A stretch of DNA of 64,000 bases from Mytilisepta virgata. Taxonomy: Eukaryota; Mollusca; Bivalvia; Mytilida; Mytilidae. Each line of letters begins with the position of its first letter. The stretch's first letter is position 1. The DNA lies in NCBI GenBank assembly GCA_028015205.1, contig CM051516.1:38268230-38332229 (forward strand). The letters are read 5' to 3'. The position numbers and the translations under genes are program-made. A model generated the notes under the pieces. The model made no database searches, was not told the origin of the DNA, and saw only the letters and a program-made list of their open reading frames with translations. This document shows, piece by piece, positions 21,590 through 31,198 of this stretch.

Positions 21590-21990
21590 CTGACAGATAT
21601 AAAGGGGAGATTTAGGTACCGTGAAGACCAATTTAATGCAAGTCAGAAAACCCTGACTCTTGCCTTTTTAATTTTTTTTTTTTTTTTTTTGGGGGGGGGG
21701 GGGGGGGGTGCGCACTTGGTCTGAGGTTGTGTCGATTGGATAGATTAATTGATTGGTGTGTCATTGTTGACCTCTCCTTGTATTTTGTTCAATGTCAATT
21801 GGAATATTTTTAAGTCTTAGGGTCAGAATAGATAAAGGTTTACCCATAAACCCAATTAACCCCACTTTCGCTAAAATTCTGCACACGTCAGAATATCCTG
21901 GCTGTCTGTTCATTCTCCGTTTGTTTTGTGCTATTTTATGTCTAAAGGTCTGTCCATCGATATGTCATTGTTGACCTTTTTCTGTTATCA
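21590..21990 (+). repeat. Family B-related repeat with T19-G18 tract
   Basis: Carries family B words (CAGGATCCTGACAGATA, AGGTCTGTCCATCGATATGTCATTGTTGACC). A pure run of 19 T (21672-21690) passes directly into 18 G (21691-21708). The homopolymer junction is a likely site of length error in any assembly. Confidence 0.6.
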
Positions 21991-22724
21991 GTTTTAGTAT
22001 TTACCCCGTGCGTGTAAAGTCGAAACATCAATCCAAATTGTATTAAAGCATACTCGAACCCACAATTCCATAATGGGTCCATAACACAGTGTATGGTACG
22101 ATGTATCCCTCTGTAGACTTTATTGTAGCATATGTCATAATAATTTTCCAAATTCCGAATTTTTGATCCACTTTCGCCCTTGCGAGTGTTGAGGTAAAGA
22201 AAAAACTGATGATATGGAAAACTATGGCATAATATCCAATACCCAGGAATAAATTTTGTGTGGTATATGGTACAGTGTGTTCTTATGGTATAACTGAAGT
22301 GTGTTCTTATGTACCTGGAAACACTTTAGGAATAGTAGTTTCTTGTTTAAAAAAAACTTTATTGAAATGTTTGAGAACTTTAAGTGAAGAATAGTGTATA
22401 CGGTATAATGTGTCACTGTAAAGTGTCTTGTAACGGAATCTGAACATTTACAGTGTTATGATTTTAGTCTCTGTTCTACAGCCAATTAATATATAACGTA
22501 TCCTTTAATGATTTCTATGCCTGTCCATAATTACTAATTCAATTTGATCTTATGTTCACTATAATATATTTCACTTCTGAAATCAATCGCTTATGTTTTG
22601 TAAGGACGAAATCATCCACAATAAAAACATTTTATATCTGAGGCTCTTGACCATTTTAATGTTTTGTTTTGTTACATTTATAATATTAGAAAAGAACATC
22701 GACCACAGCTAATATTTTCATTGA
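21991..22724. other. Intergenic, nothing recognised
   Basis: AT-rich sequence, no supported features. Confidence 0.4.
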
Positions 22725-22860
22725 TACCAATTTTAATGCACAAAAAGGTGCATATTTCGTCGATGTACGACGCATCAATTGTGAATAAAGGCCTTAAAGG
22801 TTGAAAACCAAAACAAAAGTCCCAAAAAGTTGAAGAGCAAAGTTTATTTTACAAACTATA
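22725..22860 (+). repeat. Dispersed repeat family A, copy 2
   Basis: Contains ATACCAATTTTAATGCA, TTTCGTCGATGTACGACGCA and TTGAAAACCAAAACA, matching the other family A copies. Confidence 0.7.
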
Positions 22861-24060
22861 GTCTCTCTTTTTCATTAAATTGTTCATACATTTTGTATAT
22901 GGAATATATGCATATATTCTGTATTTATTTTAGCTCCTTTTGATCATTTTTTGACACCAATGCTAACGGGTTCATAAGGTGATTCATTTGATGTGGCCTT
23001 GTGTTCATAATTTAAGGCCAGACACATATTTGACTACTACATTTTGCATAATTCAATGTTTATACAATAGCCAACAAGTGACTGTTTTATAAACATAGGG
23101 ATTCCTATTGCATTTCAATAAATGTCTAACATAAACTAAGGGTTAAATAAGCAATTATCCCCCCCCCCTCATGAAAATACCCAGATGTTTTTATTATGCA
23201 TTTCAGATTATTCAGACCTCTATTTGGAGAGGGATTTGGAAGATTTGGAGAACAATCTTCAATTCAAAACTTTCAATTTTTCATTATGTACTCTTATTAC
23301 TTCCCTATCGCATGCGAGTTTCTAGCGAATGTCCATTCGAATACACTTTTTTCTGGAAGTGAAATTTTGTGTTGGTGAAGCTCCTCAGAAATTTATTGAT
23401 AATGCAATGATAGAAATTAGTTTCAGATGAATGTGTCATTGATTTATACTGTATATCATTGATGGTCAAGACGGTCAAATCATCTTTCTGATATAAATCC
23501 TTAATTGTGTCATTTTGACGACAATTCCGTTAAATGAATACGAAAGATATAAAACGGATCTTTCCAGCTTGCTGTTATTTACGGAACAATCAGACATGAT
23601 TTCATAATAGAAAGAATTATACAATCACAAGAAAACATTGCATGGCAACGTACAGTGACCTATGGTACTATCTTACAGATCTAATTACTTGGTGCCAAAA
23701 AATTCGTTTGGCATCTTTTCCTTACATAAGACGGAAGATGGATATTAGATTTACATGAGAAAATGACTCATGCACAATATTAAATATAATGTTCTATTTC
23801 TAAAACAGAGAGGATGTTTCTACTGATGCCGCAAAGTTGTTCTTATCAAATAGGATTTATAACAAGACGACACTATATGATCTGGGGCTCTAAGGTACAA
23901 AACGTTTTAAAAGCTACCATTATTAAAAATACCCTTTGCTTGAGGTTAAACCTTTCTGAGGGTATAACGTCCCAGTGACTTTTATTTAGATACGTATATG
24001 AATTAAATCTACAAAATGTACCATAATGCAACTAAAAATTTGAAAATTTAAGGGTATATC
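22861..24060. other. Intergenic, nothing recognised
   Basis: AT-rich sequence with a C10-type run at about 23159-23168. The two short plus frames at 23171 and 23196 overlap in different frames and have no domain. Confidence 0.4.
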
Positions 24061-24275
24061 CCGCTTGAGAAGCTTCGTCTTCAATGTCTTTGTTATTATT
24101 TTTTATCCTTAGATGGTTTTTGCTTTACCCTTTTTGGTCATTTTGGTATTTTTGTATTTGTTCTTCAACCATTTAGATTGTTTTTTGGTTTTCAACATTT
24201 TAAGCCTTGAGCACAACTATTGAGTCGTAAATTGACGAAATGTGTACATCTTCTGAATCAAAATTGGTATCAAGT
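24061..24275 (-). repeat. Dispersed repeat family A, copy 3
   Basis: Minus-oriented copy ending in the TGTACATCTTCTGAATC and AAAATTGGTATCAA blocks. It directly abuts the family C tail at 24276, a junction that may mark a nested insertion. Confidence 0.7.
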
Positions 24276-24487
24276 AAAGTCAAGAAATACCAAAAGATAT
24301 TCGATGGAGGAGTAAATCGAAACAAATGACAAACTCCGGAGAACAACGAAGACAAGACCAAAACAATACATGAACTAAAATTAAAAACTAAAAACATATG
24401 AACAACATGGACCCCATAAAAAAACCGGGAGTAAGACTCAGGTGTTCTGGAAGAGTAAGCACACTCTGCTTCCTGCAGGACACCCGT
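24276..24487 (-). repeat. Retroelement 3' tail fragment (family C)
   Basis: Begins GTAAAGTCAAGAAATACC and ends CTGCTTCCTGCAGGACACCC, like 15470-15850. Truncated relative to the fuller copy at 10897-11530. Confidence 0.7.
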
Positions 24488-24510
24488 ATCAAAGAAATTT
24501 ATTTATAAAA

Positions 24511-24945
24511 TAGATAACAAGAAAAATAAATGGAAATGGTGAGCTGTCCATTTTAATGTTTTGTCAAAAGGGGCATAAAACGACTAAAATGTAAGAAATA
24601 CACAAGTCGAGCAAAACCAAATATAAAATCGTAAAAAAAGCAACAAACTAAAAAGTTAAAAATACCCAACGTTTCGACCAATATGGTCTTGATCACGAGC
24701 ATGTAAAAAATAAAAATAAAAAGGTGTTGACTCTTTGAAACCCAGAGCAAGACTGAGTCCGTACATAAAATGTAAACAAAAACAAAAAATTATTTGACGT
24801 GGGTGTCATCAGTAAACGTAATTTTTACTGATGACACCCACGTCAAATAATTTTTTTTTTGCTCGACTTGTGTATTTCTTACATTTTAGTCATTTTATGC
24901 CCCTTTTGACGGCTCAACATTTCCATTTATTTTTCTTGTTATCTA
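24511..24945. repeat. Nested palindrome with perfect 33-bp hairpin
   Basis: Three nested inverted arm pairs: 24511-24538 with 24918-24945; 24563-24617 with 24857-24910; and 24784-24816 with 24824-24856. The innermost pair is a perfect 33-bp inverted repeat with a 7-base loop (CGTAATT). Sequence 24618-24783, including CGTTTCGACCAATATGGTC, is present only on the left side. A half copy of the same element lies at 42696-42930. Likely a foldback or head-to-head insertion of a non-autonomous element. Confidence 0.8.
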
Positions 24946-25284
24946 TTGTCGCATGAGCTGTTTCGCAACATACTTAGTTTTTTATTTATAAAATGAATTT
25001 TTATTTTAACACTTTGCTTTTTGATTCAGTTTTCCATGTTTTCCGCGTATCTTTGTCGTTGGCACTGAGCGGATGCTTCATTATCTTGGCATCAAATTGG
25101 GTATTGTAGAAATGTTGATATTTACTGCAATAAAATTGTAAGACAAAGAATCATTCCTCAAACTGAGAAGTTAAAACATTTATCCGAAAGTCACGAGATT
25201 TATATCATATTCCTTTAAATTTACTAGCTTTTTCTAGAATTAGTAAGAACTTCACAATTATAGCACATCTTCTACCCCAATAAA
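24946..25284. other. Intergenic, nothing recognised
   Basis: AT-rich spacer without features that I can support. Confidence 0.4.
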
Positions 25285-25650
25285 AATCAAATAGTTGCTC
25301 CCTTAGGGACGAGATCAAAAGTTCAGTGTAGGATAAAAAACTTAATTCACATAGTTTTTTCACTGACCCCCCCCCCCCCAACCCCCCTCTTAACTTAATT
25401 TGGGAAAAATTTATTGACCAATATGGGCATATGCTTTGAGAGTATAATTTTTGTATCATGGGTCCTGTTTTTCCTCAACAATGTATATTTGTTCTGTATA
25501 TTGACATCACTTGAATCCGTATTTTTCAATCCGAAAATCGATTTCGGATAACAAAACTTGCAGCGATTCCCCCCCCCCCCCCCCCCCCACCCCAAAACTA
25601 TTTGAATTAATTTTTTTTTATCCTACATTGATCTCGTCCCTTAATATTTC
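25285..25650. repeat. Inverted repeat pair enclosing poly-C tracts
   Basis: The block AGGGACGAGATCAA...GTAGGATAAAAAA (about 25304-25341) recurs inverted at about 25612-25643. Inside each arm is a poly-C run: 13 C at 25367-25379 and 20 C at 25569-25588. Probably two head-to-head copies of a small element. Frames overlapping the runs are not credible genes. Confidence 0.6.
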
Positions 25651-26214
25651 CACACTTCTGACATTTTTCACTGTTGTTTTTCCCTTGGTGAAATTTCCCC
25701 ACATCATGTACATCAAATTGAAAAGTAAATCTGGTTGGTTTGAAAGAGTCTGCTCTGTATTTGAATCCAGTATTAACAATTTGAATTATGTACCTCTATT
25801 ACATGGATAAGTTTCGACGTACATTATAACCAAATATTAGTCTTTCACCTTATTAAAATTTTCACAGTAGTAAATTTGCTGTTTTATAGAATTATTGAGA
25901 GAAAAGGTTATAGAAACTTTTTTATTTAGTTTTAAAACTAAACGGTACACATAATTTATCACGTTATAGCAATACTACCCCTTCAATAAACGAGCAATAG
26001 GAATAAAATGAAAAATCTAAAAATGTGATGCAGATTTTTGTACGTTAAATGTTCGTTTCAGGTAACTCATGTCTGAGTGGTAAAAATTCGGAAAACCGAC
26101 AAAGTTAATAAGAATAATGATCAATAACGTACAACCTAACCTTCCATATCAGGATTGTATAACAAGGGAACATTCTCTCTGCTTACTTATATGTTGTAAT
26201 AAATTTTGATGGAC
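25651..26214. other. Intergenic, nothing recognised
   Basis: No gene or repeat supported. Confidence 0.4.
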
Positions 26215-26490
26215 AACTAAAAGGATAACAGAAAAGGTTAACAATGACAGACCAATTGACATACCTTCAGACTAAAACATAACATAAAAGTGCACCAGAC
26301 ACAACTATAGAAACAACAAAGAGTCAGTATAGTCTAACTTGTTACAGACGCTGAGCAGTGGTTTGGATATACCGATCTTAATCAGCCCCACCCCTTTATG
26401 TATCCCGACCCTCTGATGTATAATACATTATAAAAGCCCATATAGTATCATCACAAATAAGCTGACCGCTAGAAACAATGTTAAAATGAT
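26215..26490 (-). repeat. Dispersed repeat family B, minus copy
   Basis: Contains ACAACTATAGAAACAACAAA, AGTCTAACTTGTTACAGACG, CTTTATGTATCCCGACC and GTATAATACATTATAAA blocks in the family order. Confidence 0.65.
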
Positions 26491-28775
26491 CGGAATTTTT
26501 TTTAGTAAGGAATAACCATCAATCTGGGCCTGCAAAATTCTTATCAAGACTTGTTTTTGATTCAGGTGCTTCAAATGTTAGACTCAAATCTAAAAATTCA
26601 TCGTTTTCAACTCTGTGAAGAATGATTTTTAAAATGTCAGCAACAGGCAAACACATGTCAATGTATTCGAATTCTATTCCGTCATTTATAAATTTCGATG
26701 AGAAATTTCATTATTTTTGTTGTCTTAATAGATATTTAATATCTCCGATGGACAAGGTTAATACAAGTGTACACGCGATATTCATATTTACTGTATAAAC
26801 GGTTCTTTTTTTTTTAGAAACGGTAGTGTGTAGGTGTTGTTAAGATAATATAAAGATTATGTAATTAATCAAACTTCCTGTCTCAGTATCTGAAATGGTA
26901 TGGAAAAATATGCAGTATATTGTTGCAATGAAAATACTATAATATAAAAATCTATATTTTGTGTTTTCATATCACTCTTCTTTGTTTGGAATGTTCTATC
27001 GTGATGCATAAAAAGTAATTCAAACACAGACGCCTAAAAGTATAAAACAATAAACATTCTGTAATAGCAAATTTCAATGCAACTTACATGTTTAGACATT
27101 TTTCAAAAAATCACGTCTAATTTTCATCAATATTACTAAAGGCCAAATATGGGATAATCCAAAACAACAAACCGATGTGTCAAATGATAATTGTAACAAA
27201 CAAGGGGTATGCCGAGAGGAAATATTCAAATGACTAAAATCCAAAAACAAAAGCAAACATATGAGAACAAGACAACAGTAGTCATGATAATAACAAAAAG
27301 CAAATACTACTAAAGTGTAAGCGTAAGAATAAGAACACATAACGAATTGAAGAGAAATATATCAAGACTGAATCCCATGATTTAGGAAACATACAGCGAA
27401 AGAAAGAGACTAAATCTCATGATATGTGAGACACATACCGAAAGGAAGAAATGCATAATAAGATTTAATCCCAAAATTAAACAAAATTCAATTATTGCAT
27501 TTTATTCCAAACTTAAAATACATTCATTTAAATTGCAGAAATGGTAACCTTCACATAGTTTAAAAGTTTTAAATGCGTTTTTGTTTTTTTAGAAACCATC
27601 AGGATACGATACAAATCCGAAGCAAAACACTTTTATTTACTAGAATCGATTCAAACGGGGATATATTTACTGGTCAGCTGCCAGGCAACTTATCCTCAAA
27701 ACGTATTTCAAATATCTGACATCAGTTCCCACTGATATCAAATCAGAGTTACTCTGAAAGTATTCTTCTACCAGTGGTGTCAGTCATATGTTGGTTTTAA
27801 ATTTAATTAATTGTGATATTTCAAATTAAGAAATTGGCTATTTGTAAGAGTATAAAAACAATTGACTTCTTTACTACTCATTTACTTTAGAACCTTTCTC
27901 AATAACTAACCATTTAAATAACTATTGGATGTCCTACATACTTCAATTGGTTTTATAATGAAAAAATCGTAGCTTTGCATAAAGGTTTCATATTTCAGAC
28001 AAACTTTGAAAATAAAAGTTGACATTAATCAAAATCTTCATATTTTATGCAATTGTAAGAAGAAAACACAAAATCAATTCTCATTTAATATTTTGCGTAA
28101 CTAAGCATTGGTAACGGCATCAGTTTAGACAGAACGAAGTGAAAAGTACAGTTAATGTTTTCATTAATATTTTACAGACACTATTTAGATTGTCTAGAAA
28201 AAACCATTTCGTTTTAATAAAAAGTAGCTCAACAGTGCTTTATCAAGAAAAAAAGTAATATACACATATGACGTCCAAATACACAGCTTATACGATTCTC
28301 GAGGCAAAAAATTCATGCTGTAACAACTGCTACCTGGCACATTATTGTCGACAAATTTTGTATTTAATCATTTGTATTCCAGGCCGGCACTCGTAACATA
28401 CATTTCATTTTAAACGACCATTCTTGTCCTGTTTATTCTTAATTTGTCTTGATTTTCTTAATCATCATATTTTTAACATAACCACGAGAACAAGAACAAA
28501 TCAGGACATGTTGTCGTGCAATCAATCAAGATCGGTCAAGACAAGTTTAGATCAGTTATACACAGGCAAAGTAAAACATCGAAAATATTCATTCTTAACG
28601 ACTATACAATAAAGTGCGAGTTGTCAAAATGACATACGGCTGCAAAGGCATAACTGTCGGTAATAGTCAGTGCCGTTTCAACGACAGAGGAGTATAGATC
28701 TATGGAGTATATAAGTTTAATCGGTACATGATGGGTTCATAATGTGAACATCATATACATAATGACGTATTGAAA
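26491..28775. other. Intergenic, nothing recognised
   Basis: About 2.3 kb, AT-rich. The longest frame (82 codons, minus, 27092) is low-complexity hydrophobic and shows no family. It may contain distal promoter or 5'-UTR sequence of the PHF24-like gene, which I cannot place. Confidence 0.45.
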
Positions 28776-28777
28776 TA

Positions 28778-28804
28778 TACTCTCTCAAAAAAGAAACGCA
28801 ACAT
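28778..28804 (+). repeat. Terminal inverted repeat, left (Tc1-like)
   Basis: 27 bp, exact reverse complement of 30274-30300. Confidence 0.9.
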
Positions 28805-28963
28805 ACAGAAAATAGGAAATTTACTTCATATATTATTTTCATAATTTATGATATAAATAATTTACACAGGAATGCAAAAATTGGCACACTTCTTGTTCAT
28901 GAGTTCTTTTACCTTGGAATATCACAGTTTGTCACATATTGTCAATAAATCACTCATAAATTG

Positions 28964-29971
28964 TCAATATCTGGTATGTCCACCATTTGCTTGTAACACA
29001 GCCCCGACTCTTCTTGGCATAGATTGAATTAAACGCTGAGTTCGAACACGCGGTATCCTTTGCCACTCAAACTGAAGTGCCTGCTGTAATTGTTGCAGAT
29101 TTTGCGGTGGTGGTTGTCGTTGGCGCACGCGCCGATCCACTTCATCCCACAAATGTTCAATTGGATTAAGATCGGGTGATCGTGACGGCCAACGGATCAC
29201 ATTGACATTCTGTTGTTCTAAAAAGTCTACTGTTACACGTGCTGTATGTGGTCGGGCATTGTCGTGCTGAAAAATTTCTCTCCGAATGTCAATTACGGGC
29301 AATAAATGAGGTCGTAAAATTTCGTCTCTATACCTAACAGCGTTCAGATTGCCCTGGATATGTATCAGCTGTGTGTTTCTGGCATAAGAAATAGCGGCCC
29401 ACATCATAACACTGCCTCCGCCAAAATTGTCTCTCTCCACAACACAGTTTTGCGCAAAACGTTCGTTTCGGCGCCTATACACACGTATGCGACCATCTCG
29501 CTTTTCCAGTTGAAAACGTGACTCATCGCTGAACCATACTCTTCTCCAGTTCTGTAAATTCCATGCACGAACTGTAGTACACCATCTAACCCTCGCTCGG
29601 CGGTGTTGGCGTCTCAGTGTTGCTCCAAAGTAAGGTCTTCTTGCCCTCAATCCATGAGAACGTAACCGATTGCGTACTGTCTGTGCTGATATACGGCGCA
29701 ACCCAGGGACGTTTACAGCTGTTTCTGTTGCAGCAATAGTCCTATTCCGCAGATGGAAAAGTCTGATGTAACGATCTTGCGCCCTGGTTGTAACACGCGG
29801 GCGCCCTGAACGTGGCCGATCTGTCGTAGTACCAAGCTGCAGGTAGCGTCCCCAAAGGCGTGAAATTGTGCTACGATGAACATTGTACGTTACAGCAACA
29901 GCATTCTGTGATTCTCCGGCCTCTAGTCGTCCGATAGCGATATTCCGGGTAGCAGCGTCTAACCTTGGCAT
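28964..29971 (-). CDS. Tc1-like transposase (DD34E)
   Basis: Encodes a 335-residue cut-and-paste transposase, a normal full length for Tc1-type enzymes. The N-terminal part (1-110) has paired helix-turn-helix regions (ESQNAVAVTYNVHRSTISRLW) joined by a basic GRPR-type segment (SGRPRV, 55-60) that binds the inverted repeats. The catalytic triad is D149 (FSDES), D237 (QHDNARPH) and E272 (NPIEHLW), with 34 residues between the last two, i.e. DD34E. A glycine-rich GGGSVMMW motif lies at 184-191. No stop or frameshift is present, so the copy may encode active enzyme. The start is the ATG followed by PRLD, close to other Tc1 starts. Confidence 0.92.
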   Translation of the reverse strand: MPRLDAATRNIAIGRLEAGESQNAVAVTYNVHRSTISRLWGRYLQLGTTTDRPRSGRPRVTTRAQDRYIRLFHLRNRTIAATETAVNVPGLRRISAQTVRNRLRSHGLRARRPYFGATLRRQHRRARVRWCTTVRAWNLQNWRRVWFSDESRFQLEKRDGRIRVYRRRNERFAQNCVVERDNFGGGSVMMWAAISYARNTQLIHIQGNLNAVRYRDEILRPHLLPVIDIRREIFQHDNARPHTARVTVDFLEQQNVNVIRWPSRSPDLNPIEHLWDEVDRRVRQRQPPPQNLQQLQQALQFEWQRIPRVRTQRLIQSMPRRVGAVLQANGGHTRY

Positions 29972-30273
29972 AGCGTCACCTCATCAGAATTTTATTTTAC
30001 GAATGCATTCATGAAAAGAAATACCGGGTTTTTATACCGACTGACTGAGCTAAAAAATAACCCATGATTTGCACGTGAAAGTCGACCCAGTTTTTGGCAA
30101 TGCGTAAATCGTAGGGTGTCCCAGATTGCGACCAAAGTCGTTTACGGGTGGATGAATTTAAATGATTGTACCTGGAAACTTTTTATGAAGGTGTAATTAT
30201 GATCATGTGTACATATATTTTGATATTTATTGGTTATTTGTCCGGAAAAATAATATTTCAAAAAGATAATCTG

Positions 30274-30300
30274 ATGTTGCGTTTCTTTTTTGAGAGAGTA
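30274..30300 (-). repeat. Terminal inverted repeat, right (Tc1-like)
   Basis: 27 bp, exact reverse complement of 28778-28804. Confidence 0.9.
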
Positions 30301-30302
30301 TA

Positions 30303-30871
30303 TTTTACTGACTTGAAATTAAATGAATGTCATACTTGATCTATTTATACTTAACAAATTAACGTGTAATTATGAACTTAACATTACTAAAATGCTTGAA
30401 ATTTGAAGAAAAACAAGAAGCCCATTTTCATCTTTGTTTAAATTTAGTGGAATGTAAACAAATAATTCTTTTATTATACGAATTCCACCAATTTAATCAC
30501 AAACCATTTAAATTTTCCTTCCAGTTAGATTTGAATGGTTTATTTGAATAACTATTTAGATATAATTTCATTCTGAAAAATGGATTATACCATAAAATCG
30601 TAGGATAAATGATTAAACATAAATTCAATTGAACACAAAAGATATTTGACAATGATTTCATGACTTTAACTGTTAATAGTATTGGTTTAAAGTATTTACA
30701 GCGGGATTGTACGCGGAGTATCGATCTAGATTTTGATGTCGTGGCTGTGAAAACGACAGTGTAGACAGTTTTATTTTAAACCGGAAGGCAGTGGGAGGAG
30801 ATTCGAGTAGCGTGAAGTTCAGTCACATGTGATAAAAGAAAGTACTATGAAAAAGGGATTTTAATTCAAAA
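30303..30871 (+). other. Upstream flank / 5' UTR of PHF24-like gene
   Basis: Contains the immediate 5' region of the PHF24-like gene. A five-codon upstream frame (MKKGF) occupies 30847-30864, out of frame and 7 bp before the main ATG; another four-codon one starts at 30736. If transcribed, these could damp translation. The transcription start is not evident. Confidence 0.4.
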
Positions 30872-31198
30872 ATGGGTACAGGAGTTTCTAGAGATGAGGA
30901 AACAAAACAAACAAACATTAGGGTTAAAGTTCAGGCAGTGACAGCTTTTGAATCAGCCGGGCGAAAACACAGGGAAAAAAGAAAATCTCCACACACAGAC
31001 AAGCGTAAAACAAAACATAGTGGAAAACAAGGGGAAACTAAGCCATCTGGATGGGATCGTGCTAGAGAAAAAAGTTTGTCGAAATACCCAGCAAAAGAAA
31101 CATTAAGACTTAGTGATTTTAATAAAGTGACACGAAAAATTCAGTTAGATGAAGAGGATATCAAACCAGTTGACATTCCGTATATTAATACCGAAAAG
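30872..31198 (+). CDS. PHF24: PHF24-like coding exon 1
   Basis: Encodes 109 residues: myristoylation-type start, then a lysine/arginine/serine-rich segment (KHREKRK, DKRKTKH) and a conserved acidic end (LDEEDIKPVDIPYI). Donor AAG|GTAGGT after 31198 is chosen; an alternative phase-0 donor AAG|GTAATT after 31219 would add seven residues (VGKKIVK). Both keep the frame, so alternative donor use is possible. Confidence 0.85.

Larger units (their letters stand above)
28776..30302 (-). mobile_element. Complete Tc1-like DNA transposon
   Basis: The element spans 28778-30300 (1523 bp) and is flanked by TA dinucleotides (28776-28777 and 30301-30302), the target duplication expected of the Tc1/mariner group. 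Perfect 27-bp terminal inverted repeats begin TACTCTCTC and end CAACAT. One uninterrupted transposase gene lies between them on the minus strand. All features of an autonomous element are present. It lies 570 bp upstream of the PHF24-like start codon. Confidence 0.9.

Noticed and set aside
25205..25810. Glycine/proline-run open frames
   Set aside because: Created by poly-C tracts in the inverted repeat pair.
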